Positions 43,066-52,719 are shown, numbered from the stretch's first letter. The stretch is DNA of 58,980 nt from Bacteroidota bacterium (GCA_029573365.1 JAKQGD010000155.1:1-58980), one strand, 5' to 3'. Made by a program: numbers and translations. The notes: generated by a model not told the origin, from the sequence alone.

Positions 43066-44760
43066 ATGAGTCAGTCGCACCATCACCCACGGACCCAGGC
43101 CCAGATATCCAGGGCAGCTATTCAAAGGCTTTATGTATCTATGAGGCACCTTATCCTGCGAGGGTCATACAAACCACTGGGGGTTTCCGGCGAATCCATG
43201 GTGGAAGCTATGCTTTTACTGAGGCCTGAAATTTACGGTTCGATAGCTGACGAAGAAAAAGTAGAACTCACGGGCTTGCTTTATATTTTTCAGAGGCTTC
43301 CCAGAGGTATAGAACAGTGTAGATACATCAAGCTAATTTCCAGAGAGGGTTTTGATCTTTCACATTTTGAAAAACATGTACCTCCACGTAGAAAAAGAGA
43401 TTGCTACAGGGTCGATGAAGAGAATATGTTTATCGAAATGACCAGGGGAGGCTCTGACCTGTATGACATCCTCACCCACCTCACCTTTTTATATATAGAA
43501 GCAGAGAAAATACGGAGAAACAGCCTGGATGTCAGAAACAGGAAAAACCGCTCATGGCTTATGCTCGAAAAAATGGTGGCGGATATTGAGGCGGGCCACG
43601 AAGTCAATACGGAGGTGGGCTTTACCTATCTGAATACCATCCTCGGCAGGACATACAGTGAGGTGGCCGAGGCCTATGTAAAATTTGAAAAATCGACCGA
43701 CGTCAATGACCTCTTTTCGGTAACATACTGGCTCGGGAAGATCAGTATGGACGAGCACCTCAATCAGGTGGACAGGGAGATAACCTTTTCGCCGGCACTC
43801 AGAGAAAGCCTAGGTCATCATATTTACGGGGAGGCATGGGCCAATAAAATAAAAGGCACTCTATTTGAATCCGGTCTTTTTAACAGGCCCATTCACGTCA
43901 TCAGTGCCAATCTGCATAGTGTCATGAATTGTTTCTATGCCAAAGGTGCCCTGGGTAAAAAAATAAAATACGAAAGTTTAGACCAGTATGCTGAGATGCT
44001 CAGCAAAGATGAAAACTCAGACTTGCGGCAAGCCGTAGAAAAACATGCCTTGCAGCACGGAATGATAAGATTGTCTGACACCAGCGGTACCAACATCGGT
44101 GTACAGATATTTGATATGGCCAGGGTCGATAAAAAAACCCTCCCGGAAGAGCTAGTGGTCGATGGCAGGGAAGCCCGGAAAGAGCCTGTGATTGTCGTAA
44201 TGGATTATGCCTTCGGCGAACAAGCTTTTGAAACCATGGACGAGTTGTTAAAGCCATATATGATCAACAACGAAAAGCACATGATGAACATTAAATCCGT
44301 CAACATCATGGGCAAGGCTGGTATTCTGGAGGGTGACAAAGGGGACATTATGATACCGACAGCACATGTGTTTGAGGGGACGGCTGATAATTATCCATTT
44401 GAAAATGCACTGACCGGCTCTCAGTTTGAAGGCTCGGGACTCGGTGTTTACGAAGGCACCATGATCACGGTCCTGGGCACTTCTCTCCAAAACAAAGATA
44501 TACTCACTTACTTCCTTAAGTCTTCGTGGAAAGCTGTGGGACTTGAAATGGAAGGAGCACACTATCAAAAAGCCATCCAGGCAGCCAAAAGCATCAGAGG
44601 CAGCATAAGTCCCGACGTAAAACTTAGGTATGCTTACTATGCCTCAGACAATCCTCTGGAGACAGGCAGCACCCTGGCTTCAGGAAGCCTCGGCCTTGAC
44701 GGTGTCAAGCCCACCTATCTTATCACACTCAGGATACTGCAGGGGTGCCTGGCTCAATAA
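43066..44760 (+). CDS. DUF6909 family protein with nucleoside-phosphorylase-like C-terminus
   Basis: This 564-residue cytosolic protein looks like the Bacteroidota family DUF6909, which has no known activity. The N-terminal half (about 10-250) is helical: AAIQRLYVSMRHLILRGSY, GLLYIFQRLPRGIEQCRYIK and YDILTHLTFLYIEAEKI. The C-terminal part (from about 365: EPVIVVMDYAFGEQAFETMD) resembles purine/uridine phosphorylases. IMGKAGILEGDKGDIMIPTA is like their phosphate/base region, and VGLEMEGAHY (about 490) is like the conserved Met-Glu ribose site. I infer a nucleoside or nucleotide substrate. It is followed 23 bases later by an exported protein. Confidence 0.82.
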   Translation: MSQSHHHPRTQAQISRAAIQRLYVSMRHLILRGSYKPLGVSGESMVEAMLLLRPEIYGSIADEEKVELTGLLYIFQRLPRGIEQCRYIKLISREGFDLSHFEKHVPPRRKRDCYRVDEENMFIEMTRGGSDLYDILTHLTFLYIEAEKIRRNSLDVRNRKNRSWLMLEKMVADIEAGHEVNTEVGFTYLNTILGRTYSEVAEAYVKFEKSTDVNDLFSVTYWLGKISMDEHLNQVDREITFSPALRESLGHHIYGEAWANKIKGTLFESGLFNRPIHVISANLHSVMNCFYAKGALGKKIKYESLDQYAEMLSKDENSDLRQAVEKHALQHGMIRLSDTSGTNIGVQIFDMARVDKKTLPEELVVDGREARKEPVIVVMDYAFGEQAFETMDELLKPYMINNEKHMMNIKSVNIMGKAGILEGDKGDIMIPTAHVFEGTADNYPFENALTGSQFEGSGLGVYEGTMITVLGTSLQNKDILTYFLKSSWKAVGLEMEGAHYQKAIQAAKSIRGSISPDVKLRYAYYASDNPLETGSTLASGSLGLDGVKPTYLITLRILQGCLAQ

Positions 44761-44783
44761 TCGTAACCAAAGTCAATCAATAT

Positions 44784-45515
44784 ATGATACGTTATTTTCT
44801 TTTACATCTGTTAATTATTCTTGGGGGTTTTTGTACTCAGGCACAGGATGATATGCACAAGGGGGATATGCATAAGGATATGATGGTAATGACTGATTCC
44901 ACCAAAACCTGCTGTACATCATGTTACCAAAACATTATATCTGCGGGAGGTAAATATTATTTCAGCCCTATGAAAAACACCATTAAAACCCTTGCATCCA
45001 ATGGATTTGTTCTGGACGAAACTGCTCTGGAGTATCAGGTTCGGCTCTTCAATCTGCCTAAACTATTCTACTACCAGCAGCTGGGTACGCTTAGCAATAC
45101 TAATTATGTTTCTGTAACCGGATTTGGTATCAAGGAAGATCTTAAGTACGATTTTATTAAAAGCCCGATGTTTATGCTTGCTCCATATGTCGAACTCGGA
45201 GGTGGGTATTATAGGATGAACATAGCCAAAGGAATAACTTCAAGTTCGATTGGCTCTGTACTCAACTCACAGGTTGAAAATTATTTTCTGGACAACTTTA
45301 TCTTGTCGGGAGATGTGGGTCTGGAGCTGGGCATAGCTTTCAAAATTGATGACAGAAGACTCGGCATCGTTTTAAATGGTGGCTACATGGCCAATGTGCC
45401 TGCTCAATGGAGGTTGGCAGGTTCTCTGGCATTTAATGACAAGGTAAGTCTGGCAAGTCCTTATGCAGGTGTAACACTACGCCTTGATATGGAATGTACA
45501 GATTGTTGCAAATGA
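44784..45515 (+). CDS. Exported Met/His/Cys-rich protein of unknown function
   Basis: I do not recognise this 243-residue protein. The ATG at 44784 gives MIRYFLLHLLIILGGFCTQAQ, a clear signal peptide, with the mature part starting DDMHKGDMHKDMMVM. Next comes CCTSC, and a second Cys cluster (CTDCC) forms the very C-terminus, so metal binding or disulfides are likely. The central region has alternating polar and hydrophobic residues, such as MLAPYVELGGGYYRMNIA and GLELGIAFKIDDRRLGIVL, which could form a small outer-membrane barrel. It follows the DUF6909 gene on the same strand. Confidence 0.75.
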   Translation: MIRYFLLHLLIILGGFCTQAQDDMHKGDMHKDMMVMTDSTKTCCTSCYQNIISAGGKYYFSPMKNTIKTLASNGFVLDETALEYQVRLFNLPKLFYYQQLGTLSNTNYVSVTGFGIKEDLKYDFIKSPMFMLAPYVELGGGYYRMNIAKGITSSSIGSVLNSQVENYFLDNFILSGDVGLELGIAFKIDDRRLGIVLNGGYMANVPAQWRLAGSLAFNDKVSLASPYAGVTLRLDMECTDCCK

Positions 45516-45521
45516 TGACAT

Positions 45522-45559
45522 AAAAAAGGGCCAGGTTAAAACTACCGGACCCTTTTTTT
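45522..45559. terminator. Bidirectional terminator between convergent genes
   Basis: AAAAAAGGG at 45522-45530 pairs with CCCTTTTTT around a 17-20-base partly paired centre. The A and T tracts on both sides allow it to serve both the exported protein gene and ompH on the other strand. Confidence 0.75.
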
Positions 45560-45578
45560 ATGACATCTGTGCGGATTA

Positions 45579-46085
45579 TCAGTTGATACCCAGTTTGGTC
45601 TTTAAGACAGGCATAAGGTTTTCTGACTCTGTAGCGTGTAGGATCATGCCCAGGCTCATGTCAAAAATCATCGTATATCCTCCTTCTTTGCCTAGTTTTT
45701 CTATTTCGGCCTTTACCTTGTCTATGATAGGCTTGTAAAGCATTTCTCTTTTTTCAGCCACTTTTTGCTGTATTTCAGCCTCGTACTTTTTAATTTCTTC
45801 CTGTTTAGCTACCAATACTTCTTCTTTTTGCTGCATTTGTACCTTGGAAAGTGTGCCGCCAGAAGCTTCATTCATGTAGGCTTTGTATTCGTCTTCAAAT
45901 TTTATGACCATCTCCTGGCCTTTGGCTAAAAGTTCGTTTTGAAGTGCCTGCAACTGATTGTCAGCAAGCTTCATCTCTGACATGCCTACGAGCAGTTCCT
46001 GTGTATTGACATATCCAAATTTTTGTGCTGACATTGTTAGCAAACCTGTGCAGATCATGATAAAAGTCAGAAAAGTGCGTTTCAT
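45579..46085 (-). CDS. OmpH/Skp family periplasmic chaperone
   Basis: This 168-residue protein has a signal peptide (MKRTFLTFIMICTGLLTMSAQ) followed by the Skp fold: FGYVNTQELL at the N-terminus of the mature part, a long charged coiled coil and a C-terminal YTMIFDMSLGMILHATES. Skp holds unfolded outer-membrane proteins on the way to BamA. The ATG at 46085 is chosen over an upstream start at 46139. It is the last gene of uppS-bamA-ompH, a common Bacteroidota order; only one ompH copy is present. Confidence 0.93.
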   Translation of the reverse strand: MKRTFLTFIMICTGLLTMSAQKFGYVNTQELLVGMSEMKLADNQLQALQNELLAKGQEMVIKFEDEYKAYMNEASGGTLSKVQMQQKEEVLVAKQEEIKKYEAEIQQKVAEKREMLYKPIIDKVKAEIEKLGKEGGYTMIFDMSLGMILHATESENLMPVLKTKLGIN

Positions 46086-46185
46086 TTTGTAAATTGATTT
46101 GTTTAATAAAAACTTTATTTGCCGTTTATAACCAGCCATAAGGAGGGTTAATTTTATTTTGCGGCGTATTAACTAAATTTTATGA

Positions 46186-48783
46186 TTACTCGGGTTCAAA
46201 ACCAAGTACTATGTTAAATGTTGCATATTTACCGTCTGCCGGTGTCTTGTCAAATCCCCATCCGTAGTTAAAGCCCAGGAGTCCAAACATAGGCAGAAAC
46301 ACTCTGGCACCCACACCTGCTGACCTCTTGAGATCAAATGGATTGAACTCCCTGAAAGTTTTGTATGCATTTCCTCCCTGCACCCAACCTGTAAGGTAAA
46401 TTGTGGAGTTTGGATTGAGCGAAAGCGGATACCTCATTTCCAGCGTGTATTTGTTGTATGCCGGTGCTCCCTGATAACCACCTGAAGTAGTGGGGGCTCC
46501 ATTGCCGGTGATGTCTCTGGTGTCATAGCCTCTGAGTGCAATGATTTCCTTTCCCTGGAGTCCTGCGTTCTGGTTGTTGAGTCCGTCGCCTCCCACTTCA
46601 AAACGTTCGAAAGGAGGGATGCCTATGTCATTGTTATATGCTTGCAGTATGCCTATCTTAGCATTGGCGGCAAGCACCAGTTTGTCTACAAGATTAAAAT
46701 ACCACTCGGCCAGGAATTTCCACTTGTGATATTCCAGAAATTTGAATTTGTTGGCTTCCCTAAGTTCATCTATTTTGGCCTGAACCTGTTCTTCAGTAAC
46801 CGGCCTTCCGGGACCGTTTTCAAATATAAGCTCTCTTCTGATATCTGCAATCTCCGCATCAGAAGGATTAAAAAACTTTGGTTTTTTAAACAGTGAATAC
46901 GGCGGGGTAAACTGCAGGGTCAGAGACATCCTGGAGCCACTCCTTGGAAACAATGGATCATTGATGCTACTGCGTGTAAATACCTGCTTGAAGTTGAAGT
47001 TGTTAAATGTTCCCTTTGATACGGCAAATCCTCCGGCCCTGAAATTGTCAAGTTGTATTTGTTCGATATTGAGGGTGGTAGAAGAAGAGAAAAAGTCGTC
47101 GGGCCATTTTAGCTGTGACCCCAGGCCTATGAACCCGCGGGTAATCTTGAGTTTTCCTGAGCCCGACAGTGTGTAATCAAATGCTGTTTGTACGGCTCCC
47201 AGAGTAAAGGATGTGGGCCTTTTACCTCCCAGCCAGGGCTCTGTAAACGAAAAGTTGTATGATTTAAAAAATCGGCTGTTGGACTGGAGCCTGACCGACA
47301 GTTTCTGAGCGTCGCCTTGAGGTAGGGGACTCCAGGTAGAGCGGTCTCTTACATTGGCCAGCGAAAAATTGTTAAACACAACGCCGAGTGTACCTATGAG
47401 CCCGTTAAAACCTCCGTATCCTGCTGATAGTTCGAGCTGGTCTGAAGGCTTTTCTTCGAGGGTGTATTCGATGTCGACTGTACCGTTTGACTGGTTTACC
47501 TGCGGGGTGACTCCCAGTTTTTCAGGATTGAAATACCCCAGGTTGATGATTTCCCTTTGAGATCTGATGATATTAGACCGGCTGAATTTCTGCCCCGGCA
47601 CTGTTCTGATTTCCCTTCTCACCACATGTTCATTGGTACGGTCATTGCCTTTTATGATGATGTTGTTGACAGTAAACTGTGGTCCTTCGTAGATACGCAT
47701 CTCGATGTCTACTGAGTCATTTTCTACGGCTATTTCTACGGGATTGACCTCAAACGAGAGGTATCCGTCATCGAGGTACAAAGAGGATATGTCTCTGCCA
47801 TCCAGACTGAATTTTAGTCTGTTCTGAAGCAACTCGGGGTTGTAAACATCGCCTTTGGTTATGCCGAGGATGGTGTACAGCTGCTCAGATGTATACAGGC
47901 TGTTTCCTTTCCAGGTGATGTCACGGAAATAATGCCTCTTGCCTTCGTCTATCTTTATATCTACCATCATGTTGCCATCCTTGCCTCTGTACGTGGTGTC
48001 ACGTATGATGGCCATGTTTTTGTAGCCCTGATTGTGGTAGAATGTGGTCAGAGCCTTGAGGTCCTCATCGTATTCTTTTTCGATAAATTTGGACTTGCGG
48101 AAAAGGGTCCCCTTTCTTTTGGTTTTGCCCATTTTCTTGCGGAGTTTTCTATCGGAATAGCTATTGTTACCTTCAAATGATATGTCCTCCACTTTTACCC
48201 TGTCTTTGGGGTTTACATCAAATTCCAGTCTGACGCTTCCTTTTTTGGATTCATCCGGATATTCATTGACTTTTACGGCAACATCATAGTGTCCTTTTCC
48301 TATGTAATATTCACGTATTTTTGCCATGGCCAGTTCCTTCTGGTCGTCAGTGACAATGCCTCCTTTGGTAAGTATGTTTTTGACAAAATCATTGAGGTCT
48401 TCCTGTTTTGAAGTTTTTATGTTTTTGTATGACCATCTCGATAGAGTAGGCCTTTCCACCAGCACCATTCTGAGGAAAACTACTTTGCCATCCACGCTGT
48501 CGCGGTAGATTTGTACGTCTTCAAAAAGTTTGAGTTTTATCAGGGCCTTGACCGCACCTGTGATATCTGGTCCGGGAACCTGTACTTTCATACCTTCCTT
48601 TAGGCCAGCTATGGACTTTATGGCATTGCGGTCCCGGTTTTCAGCTCCTATGATGGTGATGCCTCCTATTTCATAGGTTTCCTTGTCGCTGTAATCGATG
48701 ATTTCGTTCTGAGCTCTTGACTCCTGCACAAAACAGGAGATTAAAAGGGGGAGCAGCCATATATTTTTAAAGAAAGATTTCAT
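46186..48783 (-). CDS. bamA: Outer-membrane protein assembly factor BamA
   Basis: This 865-residue Omp85 protein has a signal peptide ending near ESRAQ and about five POTRA domains (residues about 30-440, for example ISFEGNNSYSDRKLRKKMGK and NNIIIKGNDRTNEHVVRREI). A 16-strand barrel follows. It folds and inserts outer-membrane proteins, including those delivered by Skp. The barrel has the long insert common in Bacteroidota (KPKFFNPSDAEIADIRRELI). The protein ends in GFEPE rather than the usual aromatic residue. Upstream lies uppS, with a possible 27-codon ORF in between. Confidence 0.96.
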   Translation of the reverse strand: MKSFFKNIWLLPLLISCFVQESRAQNEIIDYSDKETYEIGGITIIGAENRDRNAIKSIAGLKEGMKVQVPGPDITGAVKALIKLKLFEDVQIYRDSVDGKVVFLRMVLVERPTLSRWSYKNIKTSKQEDLNDFVKNILTKGGIVTDDQKELAMAKIREYYIGKGHYDVAVKVNEYPDESKKGSVRLEFDVNPKDRVKVEDISFEGNNSYSDRKLRKKMGKTKRKGTLFRKSKFIEKEYDEDLKALTTFYHNQGYKNMAIIRDTTYRGKDGNMMVDIKIDEGKRHYFRDITWKGNSLYTSEQLYTILGITKGDVYNPELLQNRLKFSLDGRDISSLYLDDGYLSFEVNPVEIAVENDSVDIEMRIYEGPQFTVNNIIIKGNDRTNEHVVRREIRTVPGQKFSRSNIIRSQREIINLGYFNPEKLGVTPQVNQSNGTVDIEYTLEEKPSDQLELSAGYGGFNGLIGTLGVVFNNFSLANVRDRSTWSPLPQGDAQKLSVRLQSNSRFFKSYNFSFTEPWLGGKRPTSFTLGAVQTAFDYTLSGSGKLKITRGFIGLGSQLKWPDDFFSSSTTLNIEQIQLDNFRAGGFAVSKGTFNNFNFKQVFTRSSINDPLFPRSGSRMSLTLQFTPPYSLFKKPKFFNPSDAEIADIRRELIFENGPGRPVTEEQVQAKIDELREANKFKFLEYHKWKFLAEWYFNLVDKLVLAANAKIGILQAYNNDIGIPPFERFEVGGDGLNNQNAGLQGKEIIALRGYDTRDITGNGAPTTSGGYQGAPAYNKYTLEMRYPLSLNPNSTIYLTGWVQGGNAYKTFREFNPFDLKRSAGVGARVFLPMFGLLGFNYGWGFDKTPADGKYATFNIVLGFEPE

Positions 48784-48794
48784 GCAGGTAATAC

Positions 48795-48878
48795 TTATGC
48801 TTTTGCAGTTTCAAACGATGATACACCCAGGGACGCTGTTTTCAGTATCTTTTTTAACTTTTCCTTAATGGTTTTCAT
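48795..48878 (-). CDS. Possible small ORF (27 aa) between uppS and bamA
   Basis: An ATG at 48878 opens a 27-codon frame on the minus strand that stops 11 bases before bamA. The peptide starts MKTIKEKLKKILKTASLG and ends in SSFETAKA. It is Lys-rich and amphipathic. No strong ribosome-binding site is visible, and such an ORF could arise by chance, so it is tentative. Confidence 0.3.
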   Translation of the reverse strand: MKTIKEKLKKILKTASLGVSSFETAKA

Positions 48879-48913
48879 GCCGTGGTGACTGATTTGGATT
48901 GATTAATGATTGG

Positions 48914-49666
48914 TCAGATTGCTTCAGCAAGCTGTTCACTGGTTTTGCCAAATCTTCTCTCCCGCGACTGGAAGTCCAAAAGGGCACTGTAAAAATGATT
49001 TTTTCGGAAATCTGGCCACAACACATCTGTAAAATACAGCTCCGCATACGCTGCCTGCCACAAAAGGTAGTTGCTGATGCGGTATTCGCCGCTGGTTCTT
49101 ATCATCAGCTCAGGGTCAGGAAAATCACGTGTGGTCAGATATTGTGAAAAAAGGTCTGTATCTATGCTGCCTATATCGATTTTGCCGTCACGTACGTCTG
49201 TGGCTATGGATTTTGCCGCTTCTACTATTTCCCACCTTGACGAATAGTTTAAGGCCAGGATAAGCGTCATGCGATCGTTTTTACTGGTTTGCTCTATCCC
49301 ATCCAACAAAGCTTTCCGCGTTTTTTCGGGGAGTTTTTGCAGATCTCCTATTGCTTTTAGCCTGATGTTGTTTTTATTGAGTGTAGCCAGTTCCTTTCTT
49401 ACTGTGTCCACGAGAAGAGCCATGAGTGCATTGACTTCAATGGCCGGCCTTGACCAGTTTTCTGTAGAAAAAGCATACAGAGTAAGATATTTAACGCCGA
49501 TCTCAGCGGCAGCCTCTGTCACTTCGCGTACTGCTATCACCCCATTGCGGTGACCAAAAACTCTTGGTTTGCCCTTTGTCTTAGCCCAACGCCCGTTGCC
49601 ATCCATGATTATGGCCACATGAGCAGGTAACTTTTCAGGATTGATCTGATGAAAGAGGTCCGACAT
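48914..49666 (-). CDS. uppS: Undecaprenyl (isoprenyl) diphosphate synthase
   Basis: This 250-residue cis-prenyltransferase adds isopentenyl units to farnesyl diphosphate, making the lipid carrier for peptidoglycan and O-antigen. The signature is IIMDGNGRWAKTKGKPRVFG, whose Asp binds magnesium, with HRNGVIAVREVTEAAAEIG following. The C-terminal PDPELMIRTSGEYRISNYLL and ELYFTDVLWPDF blocks are intact. It is first in the uppS-bamA-ompH cluster. Confidence 0.96.
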   Translation of the reverse strand: MSDLFHQINPEKLPAHVAIIMDGNGRWAKTKGKPRVFGHRNGVIAVREVTEAAAEIGVKYLTLYAFSTENWSRPAIEVNALMALLVDTVRKELATLNKNNIRLKAIGDLQKLPEKTRKALLDGIEQTSKNDRMTLILALNYSSRWEIVEAAKSIATDVRDGKIDIGSIDTDLFSQYLTTRDFPDPELMIRTSGEYRISNYLLWQAAYAELYFTDVLWPDFRKNHFYSALLDFQSRERRFGKTSEQLAEAI

Positions 49667-49691
49667 TTCGGTTTGTAAAAAATTGCGACTG

Positions 49692-49699
49692 CAAAATTA
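49692..49699 (-). promoter_or_regulatory. Candidate -7 box of uppS
   Basis: On the minus strand TAATTTTG (49699-49692) matches TAnnTTTG exactly, 25 bases before the start codon. The -33 element is weak. The rest of the 49667-49950 gap shows no gene. Confidence 0.4.
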
Positions 49700-49950
49700 A
49701 GAAAAATTCGGTGCAGGACTATGATTGATGACAATATATTAGCTCTGTTGCTTTAAAATAAACATCAGAGTGCAAATCAGGGCAACAAAAAACCACATTA
49801 TCAGGTTCTAAAAACATTATTAGGGCAGAATATCGCAGAATCATTTTAAAACCAGGATTTTTTAGCCAATGAATGCCGGACAATCAGCAGAAAACAAAGG
49901 ATGTAACCTTTTTAGCAAACATATTAAATCACCTTTAAAACACTTCTTAA

Positions 49951-52695
49951 ATGAAAAAAAATTGGCAGCTTTTAGCATTTCTTCTTCTTATTTGTCATAG
50001 CTGTATGCTGACAGCTCAGAATTTGCCCACTGGTATGACGAAGGGGGCCTCTGTCGAAGGTATCACAGAGTACAATTTAGAGAATGGACTGAAAATCTTA
50101 TTGTTTCCTGATCCGTCAAAGCCCACCATCACCGTAAATATTACCTACCTGGTTGGTTCGCGGCACGAAGGCTACGGCGAAACAGGCATGGCCCATTTGC
50201 TGGAACACCTGGTATTTAAAGGGACTCCCCGACATCCCAATATCCCACAGGAACTGACAGAACACGGGGCCAGGCCCAATGGAACCACCTGGTATGATCG
50301 TACCAACTATTTCGAAACATTTAATGCCACAGAGGAAAACCTCAAGTGGGCCCTCGACATGGAAGCCGACAGGATGGTCAACAGTTACATAGCCAAAAAG
50401 GACCTCGACTCTGAGTTCTCTGTGGTCAGAAATGAATTTGAATCAGGCGAAAACGACCCTTCAGGAGTGTTGATGGAGAGGGTGCTAAGCACGGCCTACC
50501 TTTGGCACAACTATGGAAACAGCACCATAGGCTGCAGGGCTGATATCGAAAACGTTCCGATCGAAAGGCTGCAGGCCTTTTACAGAAAATATTATCAGCC
50601 CGATAATGCTGTACTTACAGTTACCGGAAAGTTTGATCCAGCCAAAACACTCGGTTTTATCCATACTTATTTTGCCGGAATACCACGGCCTGACCGCAAA
50701 CTGGACCGCACTTATTCCAGGGAACCCGTGCAGGACGGTGAGCGTCAGGTCACATTGCGTAGGACCGGTGATGTGCAGGTGGTGAGCTGTTCGTACCATA
50801 CAGCCCCGGGCTCGCACAAAGATTATGCTGCCATATCGGTTATTGACGAGATACTTTCAAATGAGCCATCAGGAAGACTCTATAAATCATTGGTGGAAAC
50901 CAAAAAGGCATCCTATGTATGGAGCTTTGCTCCGAGTCTCAAAGAGGCAGGTTTTATATATATCAACGCCACACTAAGGAAGGAAGACAATCTAGAAAAT
51001 GTTAAAAATACAATGCTTGCCACGCTGGATAGTCTCAAATTAAACCAGCCAACCAAGGAGGAACTGGATAGGGCAAGAGGTCGATTGCTGAAACAATGGG
51101 AACTGGGCTTCAACTCTTCTGACCGGGTAGGACTCAATATCAGCGAATACATAGCCCAGGGTGACTGGAGACTTTATTTCCTCTACAGAGATGCCCTCGA
51201 AAAAGTAACGCTCGAAGACGTAGTACTTGCCGCTTCTAAATATTTTAAACCTTCAAACCGTACCATTGGTATATTTATTCCCGAGGAGAAACCTGACAGG
51301 GTAGAAACTCCGGAGGCTCCTGATCTGGCCTCGCTGGTAGACGGATATAAGGGCAAGGAACTGATTGCCCAGGGCGAAGAATTTGACCCTGATTTTGCCA
51401 ATATAGAAAAACGGACTTTTAAGGTAGCCGAAAAAAGCGGCATGAAAGTAGCTTACCTTCCTAAACAAAACCGCGGTGATGCCGTCAATGCAAACATCAC
51501 GCTCAGGTATGGCACTCCGACTTCCTTGCTTGGTAAGTCATCAGTGGCCCAGCTGACAGCAGCAATGCTCGACAAAGGTACCGCTTCTCTGTCCAGACAG
51601 GCCATCCAGGATAAGCTTGATGCCATCAAGGCCAGGGTCAGTGTCTTTGGTGGACAATCAAGCATGACATTTAACATTGAGACAACAAATCAAAACCTCT
51701 CTCAGGTTCTCGATCTGGTAAGCGATATGGCTCATAATCCGGCATTCAGTCAGGAGGAGTTTGACAAACTCAAAAACGAAAGGATAGCTTCTATGGAAGA
51801 GCAGCTTTCTGATCCGGGAGCTATCGCAAGCAACCGCATGGAAATTATCACCAATCCATATCCCAAAACTGATGTCAGGCATGTAAAAACCATGAAAGAG
51901 GATATAGAAGCTCTCAAGGCGGTTACACTTGACGATGTAAGGAAGTTTTACAAGGATTTTTATGGATCCAGTGAGGCAACGGCATCGATTGTTGGAGATT
52001 TTGACAAAGACGCAGCAGCTGCTTTGATTACCAAAAATTTTGGCAACTGGAAGTCTCCGGGCAAATACGAAAGAATCACCGACCCATATATGAAAATAAC
52101 TCCAGTTGACGAAAACATAAATACACCGGATAAGGCCAATGCTATGTTTTTCGCTCGCCTTCCTCTGCAGATAAACGACAGTCATCCGGATTATGCCGCT
52201 ATGGTCATTGGCAATTTTATGCTGGGTGGTGGATTTCTGAATTCCAGGCTGGCGACAAGAATCAGACAAAAAGAAGGCCTTAGCTATGGTGTAGGATCCT
52301 GGTTTTTTGGCAGCTCTTTAGATGATTCCGGTGAGTTTGGAGCCTACGCCATTTATGCTCCGGAAAACAGAGACAAAGTGCAGGCTGCTTTCAAAGACGA
52401 GATAATGAAAGTCAAAAAAGATGGATTTACTCAGGAAGAACTTGACGCAGCAAGGTCAGGCTGGATACAGGGACAGGTAGTCACAAGGGCTCAGGACAGG
52501 TCATTGCTCGGCAAACTGGCAAACAACATGAGGCTCGACCGCACAATGGAATGGGACAAGGCCCTCGAGGAAAAAATCAAAAAACTCACAGTGGCAGATA
52601 TCAACAAGGTCATGGCAAAATATATGAACGCTGACCAGATGATTTATATCAAAGCCGGAGATTTTGAAAAAGCATTCAAGGAGAAAAAACCATAA
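49951..52695 (+). CDS. M16 family zinc peptidase (two-domain)
   Basis: This 914-residue protein has a signal peptide (LLAFLLLICHSCMLTAQ) and two M16 halves. The N-terminal half carries the inverted zinc motif HLLEH (H82, E85, H86) and the third ligand E162 (RNEFESGEN), 76 residues on, as expected. The C-terminal half starts at about residue 470 and lacks the HxxEH motif. It has the substrate-clamp block RQKEGLSYGVGSWFFGSS and resembles the pitrilysin/processing peptidase pairing of one active and one inactive half. It probably degrades peptides in the periplasm. Confidence 0.95.
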   Translation: MKKNWQLLAFLLLICHSCMLTAQNLPTGMTKGASVEGITEYNLENGLKILLFPDPSKPTITVNITYLVGSRHEGYGETGMAHLLEHLVFKGTPRHPNIPQELTEHGARPNGTTWYDRTNYFETFNATEENLKWALDMEADRMVNSYIAKKDLDSEFSVVRNEFESGENDPSGVLMERVLSTAYLWHNYGNSTIGCRADIENVPIERLQAFYRKYYQPDNAVLTVTGKFDPAKTLGFIHTYFAGIPRPDRKLDRTYSREPVQDGERQVTLRRTGDVQVVSCSYHTAPGSHKDYAAISVIDEILSNEPSGRLYKSLVETKKASYVWSFAPSLKEAGFIYINATLRKEDNLENVKNTMLATLDSLKLNQPTKEELDRARGRLLKQWELGFNSSDRVGLNISEYIAQGDWRLYFLYRDALEKVTLEDVVLAASKYFKPSNRTIGIFIPEEKPDRVETPEAPDLASLVDGYKGKELIAQGEEFDPDFANIEKRTFKVAEKSGMKVAYLPKQNRGDAVNANITLRYGTPTSLLGKSSVAQLTAAMLDKGTASLSRQAIQDKLDAIKARVSVFGGQSSMTFNIETTNQNLSQVLDLVSDMAHNPAFSQEEFDKLKNERIASMEEQLSDPGAIASNRMEIITNPYPKTDVRHVKTMKEDIEALKAVTLDDVRKFYKDFYGSSEATASIVGDFDKDAAAALITKNFGNWKSPGKYERITDPYMKITPVDENINTPDKANAMFFARLPLQINDSHPDYAAMVIGNFMLGGGFLNSRLATRIRQKEGLSYGVGSWFFGSSLDDSGEFGAYAIYAPENRDKVQAAFKDEIMKVKKDGFTQEELDAARSGWIQGQVVTRAQDRSLLGKLANNMRLDRTMEWDKALEEKIKKLTVADINKVMAKYMNADQMIYIKAGDFEKAFKEKKP

Positions 52696-52719
52696 TGGTT
52701 TATTCTTTAGACCAATAAA

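Noticed and set aside
51658..52269. 203-codon minus-strand frame inside the M16 peptidase gene
   Set aside because: The M16 frame carries intact zinc ligands and domain structure; the opposite frame shows no protein features.
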